Shown: one piece after another, positions 25,651 to 33,038 of the stretch
Layout: each line of letters opens with the position of its first letter
How positions within the stretch are numbered: position 1 is the stretch's first letter
From: an uncultured Prevotella sp.
GTDB lineage: Bacteria; Bacteroidota; Bacteroidia; Bacteroidales; Bacteroidaceae
DNA length: 33,038 nt
Reading direction: 5' to 3'
Assembly (NCBI GenBank): GCA_947177775.1
Contig: CAMWVS010000034.1
Coordinates: 1-33,038, forward strand
Notes under the pieces: model-generated
What the model was told of the DNA's origin: nothing
Seen by the model: only the letters and a program-made list of their open reading frames with translations
The model's database searches: none
Position numbers and translations under genes: made by a program

Positions 25651-27978
25651 TTAGAAGTCCATCTTGTCCAGTGAGTCGTTGAAGTCCTTCGGCTCGTGGT
25701 TCTCCTGTGGCATGATGTCGCCGAGAGACGGACGCTGCGGACGCTCAGGGCGCTGACGGCGCTCGCCACGCTCACCACGGGGGCGACGCTCTCCGCGGTC
25801 TCCACGCTCACCGCGTTCGCGGCGTGCAGGGCGCTCCACGTAGTCGGCTGGCTTCTCGATGAGCACACGGTGGGAGAGCTTGTATTTTCCCGTCTTCGGG
25901 TCAATCTCCATCAGTTTCACCTTTATCTTGTCACCCTCCTTGATTCCGGCTTCCTCAACGGTTTCGAGGCGCTTCCAGTCAATTTCGGAGATGTGGAGCA
26001 GTCCGTCCTTGCCGGGCATGATTTCCACGAAACATCCGTAGGGCATTACAGAGCGTACGGTTCCGTCGTAGATTTCGCCGACTTCGGGAATGGCTACGAT
26101 GGCGCGGATTTTGGCGAGGGCGGCGTCGATGCTCTCCTTGTTGGGGCCGCTCACCTGAACCTTGCCCACACCGTCAACCTCGTCGATGACGATTGTTGCG
26201 CCGGTGTCTTCCTGCATCTGCTGGATGATCTTTCCGCCCGGGCCTATCACGGCACCGATGAACTCCTTCGGTATTTCAATCTGGACAATACGCGGAACAT
26301 GCGGCTTCAGTTCTTCGCGCGGTTCGGCTATAGTCTCGGTTATCTTGCCGAGGATATGCTCGCGTCCGGCCTTGGCCTGCATGAGGGCCTTTTCGAGAAT
26401 CTCGAAGCTCAGACCGTCGCACTTGATGTCCATCTGTGTGGCTGTCAGACCGTCTTTCGTACCGGTGGTCTTGAAGTCCATGTCGCCCAGGTGGTCCTCG
26501 TCGCCGAGAATATCGCTGAGCACGGCATACTTGTCCTCACCGGGGTTCTTGATGAGTCCCATGGCTATACCGCTGACGGGCTTCTTCATTGGCACGCCGG
26601 CGTCCATCAGAGCCAGTGTTCCGGCGCAGACGGTAGCCATTGACGACGAACCGTTGCTTTCGAGAATCTGGCTGACAAGGCGCACTGTGTAGGGGAAGTC
26701 CTCGGGAATCTGGCCCTTCAGACCGCGCCATGCGAGATGGCCGTGACCGATTTCGCGGCGGCCTACGCCACGCTGTGCCTTGGCCTCGCCGGTGCAGAAC
26801 GGCGGGAAGTTGTAGTGAAGGAGGAAACGCTGGTAGCTCTTGTCGAGAACGTCGTCAACGAGTTTCTCGTCCAGTTTCGTTCCGAGCGTACACGTAGAGA
26901 GGCTCTGTGTCTCGCCACGTGTGAAGATAGAGCTTCCGTGGGGCATGGGCAGCGGGCTGACCTCACACCAGATGGGGCGTATCTCGTCGGTCTTGCGGCC
27001 GTCGAGGCGGATGCCCTCGTCAAGGATGCAGCGGCGCATGGCGTCGCGCATCACGTCGTGATAGTAGCGCTCCATCATGGCGCACTTCTCCTCCAGCTCG
27101 TCCTCGCTGAGATCGGCGTGGGCGGCGGTGTAAGCCTCCTTGAAGTCCTCCAGTATCTTGTCGAAAGCCTCCTGGCGTGCATGCTTCTCGAGAGCCTGTT
27201 TCGTGACGTCGTAGGCCTTGCCGTAGAGTTCGTTGTTCATCTGCTCGCGCAGCTCCTCGTCGTTTATCTCGTGGTCGTATGTGCGCTTAACGTCCTTTCC
27301 AAGCTCCTTGCTGAGTTCGGTCTGCAGCTCGCACATGGGCTTGATTGCGTCCATGGCTGCCTTGAGGGCGCCGATCATGTCCTGCTCCGAAACTTCCTTC
27401 ATCTCGCCTTCCACCATCATGATGTTTTCGGCCGATGCACCGACCATGATGTCCATGTCGGCTTCCTTCATCTGCTCGAATGTCGGGTTGATGACATATT
27501 CGCCGCCGATGCGGGCCACGCGGCACTCGCTGATGGGGCATTCGAAAGGAATATCTGAACAAGCCAGGGCGGCTGACGCTGCAAATCCGGCCAATGCGTC
27601 GGGCTGGTCAATGCCGTCGGCACTGAGCAGCATTACGTTGACAAACACCTCGGCGTGATAGTTTGAGGGGAACAGCGGACGGAGCACGCGGTCAACCAGA
27701 CGGGATGTCAGAATCTCGTTGTCGCCGGGCTTGCCTTCGCGCTTTGTGAAACCGCCGGGGAAGCGGCCTGCTGCTGCGTACTGCTCCTTGTAGTCAACCT
27801 GCAAAGGCATGAAATCTGTTCCGGGAACTGCATCCTTTGCGGCACAAACAGTGGCCAGAAGTACGGTGTTGCCCATACGCAGAACAACGCTTCCGTCGGC
27901 CTGTTTTGCCACTTTCCCGGTCTCAATCGTGATGGTTCTTCCATCAGGCAATTGAACACTCTTTGTAATTACGTTCAT
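25651..27978 (-). CDS. pnp: Polyribonucleotide nucleotidyltransferase (PNPase)
   Basis: A phosphorolytic 3'-5' exoribonuclease that degrades mRNA; it works as a cytosolic trimer. The 775-aa protein has two RNase PH domains (about 10-230 and 325-545). A KH domain has the [19 protein letters not shown] loop (about 590-640). An S1 domain follows ([22 protein letters not shown], about 650-715). The C-terminal tail (about 722-755) is rich in Arg-Gly-Glu repeats such as [14 protein letters not shown], longer than in E. coli and usual for Bacteroidetes. Start ATG 27978 follows a -7 box TATCTTTG at 28013-28020. It ends at a strong terminator. Confidence 0.97.
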   Translation of the reverse strand: MNVITKSVQLPDGRTITIETGKVAKQADGSVVLRMGNTVLLATVCAAKDAVPGTDFMPLQVDYKEQYAAAGRFPGGFTKREGKPGDNEILTSRLVDRVLRPLFPSNYHAEVFVNVMLLSADGIDQPDALAGFAASAALACSDIPFECPISECRVARIGGEYVINPTFEQMKEADMDIMVGASAENIMMVEGEMKEVSEQDMIGALKAAMDAIKPMCELQTELSKELGKDVKRTYDHEINDEELREQMNNELYGKAYDVTKQALEKHARQEAFDKILEDFKEAYTAAHADLSEDELEEKCAMMERYYHDVMRDAMRRCILDEGIRLDGRKTDEIRPIWCEVSPLPMPHGSSIFTRGETQSLSTCTLGTKLDEKLVDDVLDKSYQRFLLHYNFPPFCTGEAKAQRGVGRREIGHGHLAWRGLKGQIPEDFPYTVRLVSQILESNGSSSMATVCAGTLALMDAGVPMKKPVSGIAMGLIKNPGEDKYAVLSDILGDEDHLGDMDFKTTGTKDGLTATQMDIKCDGLSFEILEKALMQAKAGREHILGKITETIAEPREELKPHVPRIVQIEIPKEFIGAVIGPGGKIIQQMQEDTGATIVIDEVDGVGKVQVSGPNKESIDAALAKIRAIVAIPEVGEIYDGTVRSVMPYGCFVEIMPGKDGLLHISEIDWKRLETVEEAGIKEGDKIKVKLMEIDPKTGKYKLSHRVLIEKPADYVERPARRERGERGDRGERRPRGERGERRQRPERPQRPSLGDIMPQENHEPKDFNDSLDKMDF

Positions 27979-28020
27979 CTTATATTAAAACATCTAAAAA
28001 TAAAAATTCGGACAAAGATA

Positions 28021-29067
28021 CGTAAAATAGCTGTAACGGCGGCATAAACGTCTGATTATTTTGGTTTTATTAGTAATTTGTCGCCATTCCGTAACTGTTC
28101 AGTCATCCGCCTTAATTGAAATCCGGCGTCCGTGCAGGGATGCCCCGGTGTATCCGGAATCCGGAATGTCGGTTGCCGCCGATGATTGACGGACGTATCA
28201 GGGCGCATCCCTGCGAAGGGGGTGGCCCCGCAGTGATAAAGAATACGCTATGGCATGTCACGATAGCTGGATGGTTAAGTTATTACGGCTGTTTCTCTCC
28301 GTTTTTCCGGGGTAGGGGCTGTTTTCTGAATAATCCGTACAAAAAGTCTCAAATCCTTGCGATATTCTGAAATTATTTTCCCGCGGGCGGAAATTCCTGA
28401 GTTTTGGGTGTTTTTGCTAAGTCGTTGATTGTCTGAGAGTTGTGCTGTTTTGCTGAAAAACGTCAGTGTTGCCTCTCTGCCGTAAGGCCCTCCTTGCGTT
28501 GCAACGGGGCCACCGTTGCATTGCAAGGAGGGCTCCGTTGTCGTGCGAAAGCGGCTCCGTTGTGACCCCGGGAGGCCTTCCCGGGTCGGATGGAGGCGGA
28601 AAATGACGTTGTCGCGGTTGTCGGATTATCAAAAAACGAGGGTACCCCCGTTCTATTTCGGTAATTTTGAAGTGCCTGAAAATAGGCATGTTTTCTTTAC
28701 AAATGTATGCTACGTAGCCTTCCCGTAAGGCTCTTGCGGGGCGTTTTCGGCCCTCCATGAGATGGTCCGGCCGCTTCGTGACATGATTTTCGGCCGGAAA
28801 ACGGTCCGAAAAAGCATGGTTTTCTGAAGAACGGGATTTTTCTATTGTTTCTGTTTTGTTGCTAAATTGTTGAGTCACAGGATGTTGACGGTGTATTTGG
28901 ACAACTGGCGCCAAGGTCCAGTTTCGTCTTTTTTGTGTTTCTGACGGCTGCTGACCGTCGGACGTATCAAAAATCAGGGGTCGCCGTCAGGTCCTGTTTC
29001 CGCTTCTTTTTTTGAACATTTTTGATTTTGGCTCACCCGCTTTGTTGCAAGTGTCAGAAAAAGAAAG
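28021..29067. other. 1-kb intergenic region with GC-rich hairpins, no gene
   Basis: Open frames here lack domains, are arginine- or proline-rich and are cut by hairpins. Four structures are visible: an inverted pair GCAGGGATGC/GCATCCCTGC at about 28134-28213; a 10+8-bp hairpin at 28488-28532; a CCCGGGA-type hairpin at 28564-28587; and CTGACGG/CCGTCAG at 28941-28990. The 11-mer CGGACGTATCA occurs twice (28190 and 28959). Nothing marks a gene; a small RNA or repeat family is possible. Confidence 0.55.
28488..28532. repeat. Strong near-perfect hairpin
   Basis: CCCTCCTTGC pairs with GCAAGGAGGG and TGCAACGG with CCGTTGCA, with one two-base mismatch and a 5-nt loop. No T tail and no adjacent gene end, so it is not an obvious terminator. 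Confidence 0.7.
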
Positions 29068-29075
29068 TAACTTTG
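29045..29075 (+). promoter_or_regulatory. Promoter of the thioredoxin-fold lipoprotein gene
   Basis: TTG at 29045-29047 and TAACTTTG at 29068-29075, 20 nt apart, 35 bp before the ATG. Confidence 0.8.
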
Positions 29076-29110
29076 CGGTCAGATAACGATAAAAGACATA
29101 AAGACACATC

Positions 29111-30265
29111 ATGAGAAATATACTTCGGACAATGGCGGTCGCAGTGACCGCAATATGTATCACGGCATGTGACAACAGCGGCCGATTTCGCGTCGAAGGC
29201 AATATCAGTGACGCTAAAGACTCGGTCCTCTATTTTGAGAACATGAGCCTTGCCGGTCCCGTAAAGATAGACTCCGTAAAGCTTGGCGAGGACGGACGGT
29301 TCAGTTTTGAGGACAAGGCGACACCGGCGCCGGAGTTCTATCGGCTGCGCATAGCCGGACAGATAATCAATATCTCGGCCGATTCAACGGAGACTGTGAC
29401 CGTGAAGGCCCGCTATCCGGAGATGGCCACAGGCTATGAGGTCAGCGGTTCTCAGGAGTGTGAGCGTATCCGCGAGCTGGCTCTCAAGCAGATAGGACTG
29501 CACGACCGTGTCATGGCGATGGAGAGAGACTTCCGTCTGACTAACGACGAACGCATAGACAGTCTGAAGAAAATGGTGGAGGCATACAAAGAGGAGGTCA
29601 AGGCTGAATACATAATGAAAGACCCGAAGGCCGCGTCGTCCTATTTCGCCCTCTTCCAGACATTGGGCGACTTTCTCATTTTCGACCCGCGCAGCACCGA
29701 GGCGGACGTGAAGATGTTTGCCGCCGTGGCCACGAGCTGGGATACGTTCTATCCCGGGGCCGTTCGCGGCGAGAATCTGCACAACATCGCCATAGAGGGC
29801 ATGAAGACCCAACGCATCATCAGAGAGAAGAACGAGGCGTCTCTCAGACCGTCACAGATAACGACTTCGGGCATCATAGAACTGTCACTTACGGACAACC
29901 GCGGACGCGAACGCACGCTCTCGTCGCTCAAGGGGAAAGTGGTTCTTCTCGATTTTCACGCTTTTTCCACGCCGGAGTCGCCGCGCCGCATCCTCATGCT
30001 GCGCGAACTTTATGAGAAATATCATGGACGCGGACTGGAAATCTATCAGGTGGCCGTAGACACGGACGAGCATTACTGGAAACAGCAGACCATGGCCCTT
30101 CCGTGGATAAGCGTGCTGGCTCCGGACGGCCCGATGTCGCAGTGCGTCAGGACATACAACGTCAACGCCATCCCCGAGTTCTTCCTTATTGACCGTGGAA
30201 ACAGTCTTGTCTGTCGGTCGGAGCAGATCAAGGACCTTGAAGCCGAAATCGAAGCTCTTCTGTGA
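29111..30265 (+). CDS. Thioredoxin-fold lipoprotein with DUF4369-like N-terminus; CxxC missing
   Basis: A 384-aa envelope lipoprotein: signal ends AICITAC (Cys20). Residues about 25-120 resemble the DUF4369-type domain common before Bacteroidetes thioredoxins (RVEGNISDAKDSVLYFENM). About 125-220 are helical. The C-terminus from about 255 is a TlpA/AhpC-like thioredoxin domain (SLTDNRGRERTLSSLKGKVVLLDFHAFSTPE, VNAIPEFFLIDRGN). Where relatives have a WCxxC redox motif, this protein has HAFSTPESPRR, without cysteine. Thus a disulfide-exchange role is unlikely; binding or structural use is inferred. It has its own promoter and ends at an inverted-repeat element. Confidence 0.85.
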   Translation: MRNILRTMAVAVTAICITACDNSGRFRVEGNISDAKDSVLYFENMSLAGPVKIDSVKLGEDGRFSFEDKATPAPEFYRLRIAGQIINISADSTETVTVKARYPEMATGYEVSGSQECERIRELALKQIGLHDRVMAMERDFRLTNDERIDSLKKMVEAYKEEVKAEYIMKDPKAASSYFALFQTLGDFLIFDPRSTEADVKMFAAVATSWDTFYPGAVRGENLHNIAIEGMKTQRIIREKNEASLRPSQITTSGIIELSLTDNRGRERTLSSLKGKVVLLDFHAFSTPESPRRILMLRELYEKYHGRGLEIYQVAVDTDEHYWKQQTMALPWISVLAPDGPMSQCVRTYNVNAIPEFFLIDRGNSLVCRSEQIKDLEAEIEALL

Positions 30266-30274
30266 TTTGATAGA

Positions 30275-30405
30275 TTTAAACGCAAAGACTCGAAGAAAAA
30301 AAGCGTTCGATAATGATTTAAACGCGAGGACGCAAAGGATTTGCAGGGACATACCTCTGGCATGTTTTGACAAATCCTTTGCGTCCTCGCTTCTTTGCGT
30401 TTAAA
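30275..30405. mobile_element. 131-bp nested inverted-repeat element (MITE/REP-like)
   Basis: The ends are TTTAAACGCAAAG (30275-30287) and CTTTGCGTTTAAA (30393-30405). A second, perfect 20-bp arm pair lies inside (30324-30343 and 30371-30390, the motif GCGAGGACGCAAAGG...). It carries no gene and sits between convergent genes, so it may also stop transcription from both sides. Similar TTTAAACGCAAAG sequences are widespread in Bacteroidetes genomes as I recall; no search was made. Confidence 0.65.
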
Positions 30406-30409
30406 AAAC

Positions 30410-30787
30410 TTACAGCTTTGCGTTCTCCATGAACCTCGTCCGGTCGACGACAAAACGCAGGTGGGTGCCCTCGCCGATGAGCGTGTCGCCTTGGCGGGCT
30501 TCAACGTGGAAATAGAGTTTGCGGCCGTCTACACGTTCGAGAGTGGCCGTTGCCGTCACGCAGGCGCCCGTCAGCGACGGACGGAGGTGTGATGAGGAAA
30601 TCTGTCCGCCGACAGTGGTGCTCCCTTCGGGCAGATGGGGTGCGACGGCGAGCATTGCGGCGTTCTCCATCAGGGCCATCATGGCCGGAGTGGCCAGCAC
30701 GGCCATGTCGCCGGAGCCCAGCGTGATGGCCGTCAGTTGGTCTGTCACGGTGAGCGTGGAAGTGTGGGTGAGTCCTTTTTCTAACAT
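30410..30787 (-). CDS. FlK-like hotdog-fold acyl-CoA thioesterase
   Basis: A 125-aa hotdog thioesterase. By eye it matches the fluoroacetyl-CoA thioesterase (FlK) family: VLATPAMMALMENAAM and GSTTVGGQISSSHLRPS. The three FlK catalytic residues Thr42, Glu50, His76 correspond to Thr33, Glu41 and His67, with identical spacing of 8 and 26 residues. Family members hydrolyse various acyl-CoAs; fluoroacetate is not implied. It starts at ATG 30787 (MLEKGLTHTSTLTV) and is convergent with the thioredoxin-fold gene. The upstream region has 22-nt repeats. Confidence 0.88.
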   Translation of the reverse strand: MLEKGLTHTSTLTVTDQLTAITLGSGDMAVLATPAMMALMENAAMLAVAPHLPEGSTTVGGQISSSHLRPSLTGACVTATATLERVDGRKLYFHVEARQGDTLIGEGTHLRFVVDRTRFMENAKL

Positions 30788-30880
30788 GATTGTTCCTTAT
30801 TTTTTTATAGATGTTATTTATATCCGGTTTTCCGTTGAGGCCGAATTGCTATGCGGCATAATGCAGCCGCGTCATTACGT

Positions 30881-30976
30881 CATATAATGTGATTCTGCAC
30901 ATCGGCTTATATGATTTCACACATTAGTTTATATGATTTCACACCTCATTTCGTGCAGTTCCACACATTATTATAT
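30881..30976. repeat. Degenerate about 22-nt direct repeats upstream of queH
   Basis: TTATATGATTTCACAC occurs at 30907 and 30929 (22-bp period). A related CATATAATGTGATTCTGCACAT precedes at 30881, and a CCACACATTATTATATA-like unit follows at about 30961. The area is the shared upstream region of the divergent thioesterase and queH genes, so operator iterons are possible. Confidence 0.6.
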
Positions 30977-31084
30977 ATAATACGCGAAGCAATACAGCCT
31001 GTTCTGCAAAGTTACGCTTTTTGTTGTCAACATCGGCCGATTGTGGCGAAAAAGGCTTAACTTTGCGTTCAAAATACAAAGCGG

Positions 31085-31669
31085 ATGAAGAAAAAACTGA
31101 TACTGGAAGTTCCCGGAGGAGCCACACGTGTGTTGCTCCACACATGTTGCGCACCATGTTCGGCAGCCATAATCGAGTGTATGGTGAAGCACGGAATCAC
31201 TCCCGTGATATACTACGCCAACCCGAACATCTGGCCTTTGGAGGAATATCAGATAAGAAAGGACGAATGTACGCGCTACGCCCGGTCGCTGGGACTGGAG
31301 ATTGTTGACGCCGACTACGACCACGTTGCGTGGCTGGGCTGTGTCGCCGGCCTGGAGGCCGAACCCGAGCGGGGTGGCCGCTGCCTGAAATGTTTCACCA
31401 TGCGCCTGGCCGACACGGCGCGCTATGCCGCCACCCACGGCTTCACTGTAATGACAACCACGCTGATGTCCAGTCGCTGGAAAAGTCTCGACCAAATCAA
31501 CGAAGCCGGTCGACTGGCCGTAGAGCCGTATCCCGGCGTGGCGTGGTGGGACCACAACTGGCGCAAAGGCGGGCTGAACGAACGCCGTGCCGCCATAATC
31601 CGCGAATACGGATTCTACAATCAGCAATATTGCGGATGCGAATTCAGCATGAGAAAAAATGAAGAATAA
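31085..31669 (+). CDS. queH: Epoxyqueuosine reductase QueH
   Basis: Reduces epoxyqueuosine to queuosine in the wobble position of tRNA, the last step of queuosine synthesis. The 194-aa protein carries the DUF208/QueH Cys motifs: HTCCAPC (Cys21, Cys22, Cys25) near the N-terminus, CLKC (Cys100, Cys103) in the centre and YCGCEFS (Cys183, Cys185) at the C-terminus. These bind its iron-sulfur cluster and metals. Length is close to the family norm. A -7 box TAACTTTG lies at 31058-31065. No preQ1 riboswitch was recognised and other que genes are absent from the window. Assignment is strong. Confidence 0.96.
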   Translation: MKKKLILEVPGGATRVLLHTCCAPCSAAIIECMVKHGITPVIYYANPNIWPLEEYQIRKDECTRYARSLGLEIVDADYDHVAWLGCVAGLEAEPERGGRCLKCFTMRLADTARYAATHGFTVMTTTLMSSRWKSLDQINEAGRLAVEPYPGVAWWDHNWRKGGLNERRAAIIREYGFYNQQYCGCEFSMRKNEE

Positions 31670-31913
31670 AAATAAAGAACGAAGAATTTGCTGCCGCCGT
31701 TCCCACGTTGAGAGGTAATTAATGGTACAACTATACGTTATGAGTAAGAGGGGAAAAAGTTGCGTTTAGGGAGTGAAAGGATCAGAAAATGCTTGTGTTT
31801 CGAATAAAAGGTTTAACAAAGTATTAACAGTTGATAGGCGTTTTGTGATTTAGGGTTAAAAGCAAAGAGACACAAAATTTCAAGGGAATATGCTGTGTGT
31901 CAATGAAAATGTG

Positions 31914-31921
31914 TAACTTTG
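31914..31921 (+). promoter_or_regulatory. -7 box of the KilA-N gene
   Basis: TAACTTTG matches TAnnTTTG and lies 31 bp before ATG 31952. The -33 TTG is not clear. The 244 bp between queH and this box show no gene. Confidence 0.6.
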
Positions 31922-31951
31922 CGTATTGGCATATACACCATATATGAAATA

Positions 31952-32767
31952 ATGTCTAAAATTATCGTTCAAAATACACCTGTCACTGTTCTCTCGTTAG
32001 AAGAACAGGATTATATCTCCCTCACAGATATGGCAACTGCCAAAGAGGGCGATAACCGTTCTGCCGATATAATCAAGAACTGGTTACGAAACCGTTACAC
32101 TATTGAATTTCTTGGTACTTGGGAGGTGATTCATAACCCTGATTTCAAAGTGGTCGAATTTGACCACTTTAGAATGAGTGCAGGTTTGCCGTCTTTTGTG
32201 TTGAGTGCTTCGGAATGGATAGAGCGCACAAATGCAATCGGAATAATAGTGAAGAAAGGTCGCTATGGAGGCACCTATGCTCATAAGGATATAGCCTTTG
32301 AGTTTGGTTCGGCAATAAGTGTGCCGTTCAAACTTTATCTTGTCGAGGAATTCCAGCGGTTAAAGGCGGAGGAACAGCGGTTGTTGGGTTGGTCGGCGAA
32401 GCGCGAGTTGTCAAAAATCAACTACCGTATACACACCGACGCAATAAAGCAGAACCTTATCCCGGCGGAGGTTACTCCGGTACAGGCGAGTGTCATCTAT
32501 GCCAGTGAAGCCGATGTGCTGAATGTGGCGATGTTTGGTGTAACGGCAAAGCAATGGCGTGAAGCCAATCCTGACCTCAAAGGGAACATACGCGACTATG
32601 CCACAATCAACGAACTTATCTGCCTATCGAATATGGAAAACCTTAACGCGGTTTTCATCGAGCAGGGAATGACGCAGAGCGAGCGGCTTGTGAAACTGAA
32701 TCAGATAGCCATTCATCAGATGAGCGTGTTGGGAAGCGGTGATAATGATAGGAAATTGTTGAAATAA
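31952..32767 (+). CDS. KilA-N domain protein, phage-related
   Basis: A 271-aa protein. The N-terminal 130 residues form a KilA-N-type DNA-binding domain: YISLTDMATAKEGDNRSADIIKNWLRN, then FVLSASEWIERTNAIGIIVK and RYGGTYAHKDIAFEFGSAIS. Such domains occur in phage antirepressors and in many Bacteroidetes proteins. The rest, helical and with a YASEADVLNVAMFG segment, is a conserved C-terminal part seen in similar Bacteroidetes proteins. The start at 31952 (MSKIIVQNTP) is chosen because an earlier TTG at 31919 lies inside the -7 box. Just downstream is a broken macrodomain gene. Its DNA target and role are unknown. Confidence 0.85.
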   Translation: MSKIIVQNTPVTVLSLEEQDYISLTDMATAKEGDNRSADIIKNWLRNRYTIEFLGTWEVIHNPDFKVVEFDHFRMSAGLPSFVLSASEWIERTNAIGIIVKKGRYGGTYAHKDIAFEFGSAISVPFKLYLVEEFQRLKAEEQRLLGWSAKRELSKINYRIHTDAIKQNLIPAEVTPVQASVIYASEADVLNVAMFGVTAKQWREANPDLKGNIRDYATINELICLSNMENLNAVFIEQGMTQSERLVKLNQIAIHQMSVLGSGDNDRKLLK

Positions 32768-32775
32768 AACAGGCT

Positions 32776-32911
32776 ATGATTCAATTTATTGAAAGAGGTG
32801 ATATATACAATATTGTGGGCGTAAACAACTATGCACAATGGTTTTAATTGTGCCGGAGCAATGGGAAAAGGAATCGCTTTAAAGTTCAAGAATAAATATC
32901 CTAAGATGTAG
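32776..32911 (+). pseudogene. Frameshifted macrodomain remnant
   Basis: Starting at ATG 32776 one frame reads MIQFIERGDIYNIVGVNNYA and stops at 32847. A shifted frame from about 32834 continues HNGFNCAGAMGKGIALKF, KNKYPKM and stops at 32911. Joined, these give the ADP-ribose-binding signature of DarG/Appr-1''-p-type macrodomains (NCAGAMGKGIALKFK...YP). Intact members go on for about 100 more residues. So it has a frameshift, an early stop and no tail. It lies 8 bp after the KilA-N gene. Homology is strong by motif; the rest of the family assignment is inferred. Confidence 0.8.
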
Positions 32912-33038
32912 ATAGTGAAAAAGCTTATGGAACATGACTGCATCTGGCACAGTTCAAACTTTAAGAGTAATCATACCTCTTCACTCATCACTCTTCACTC
33001 TTACTTCCGAATCTCTCCAAACTCCAAACTCAGCCCTT

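Noticed and set aside
28417..28914. A 165-aa minus-strand open frame in the 1-kb gap
   Set aside because: Arg/Pro/His-rich, crosses strong hairpins, no recognizable domain or promoter.

Overview
The window looks like a chromosomal segment of a Bacteroidales bacterium, most likely Prevotellaceae. The clues are repeated promoters of the Bacteroidetes type (a TTG near -33 and a TAnnTTTG box near -7), few Shine-Dalgarno sequences, a large Bacteroidetes-type II-C Cas9 with its matching tracrRNA, and an exbB-exbD-exbD-tonB-PstS-TPR cluster of the kind found in this order. The genus is an inference from gene content and protein wording; no database was searched.

Left part (1-6,123): a type II-C CRISPR-Cas operon on the minus strand, cas9-cas1-cas2, with a tracrRNA just upstream of cas9 on the opposite strand. 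Cas9 (1,491 aa from the start chosen here) and Cas1 keep their catalytic residues, but the cas2 3' end looks frameshifted and shortened. No repeat-spacer array is in the window; it should lie beyond the left edge. The tracrRNA anti-repeat lets the 5' part of the missing repeat be predicted.

6,169-11,800: a six-gene minus-strand operon: ExbB/TolQ-like proton channel, two ExbD proteins, TonB, a PstS-like lipoprotein and a periplasmic TPR protein. It reads as an envelope energy-transduction module with an unusual solute-binding partner. 11,900-17,031: aspC, ribBA and an LptF/LptG-family permease, all minus strand, then four 22-nt tandem palindromes upstream of the permease.

17,500-18,250: tRNA-Met(CAT, plus) and tRNA-Lys(TTT, minus), each with promoter and terminator. 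Between them lies a response-regulator fragment cut off exactly at a perfect 22-bp inverted repeat. 18,250-21,250: AT-rich repeat tracts, an AI-2E-family permease, thymidine kinase, and divergent rsmI followed by a coiled-coil lipoprotein gene.

22,572-27,978: a secreted GH28 pectinase-type enzyme, two toxin-antitoxin pairs facing each other (YoeB-type and YafQ-type), and pnp. The YafQ module lies between two near-identical 39-nt hairpins. 28,020-29,067 is a 1-kb stretch with no credible gene but several GC-rich hairpins. 29,111-31,669: a thioredoxin-fold lipoprotein that has lost its CxxC motif, a 131-bp inverted-repeat element, a FlK-like thioesterase and queH. The right end has a KilA-N protein and the frameshifted remnant of a macrodomain gene.

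No clearly new system is proven here. The best leads are the decayed cas2 beside an intact cas9/tracrRNA, the 22-nt palindrome array, the truncated response regulator at the inverted repeat, and the TA cassette flanked by duplicated terminators.
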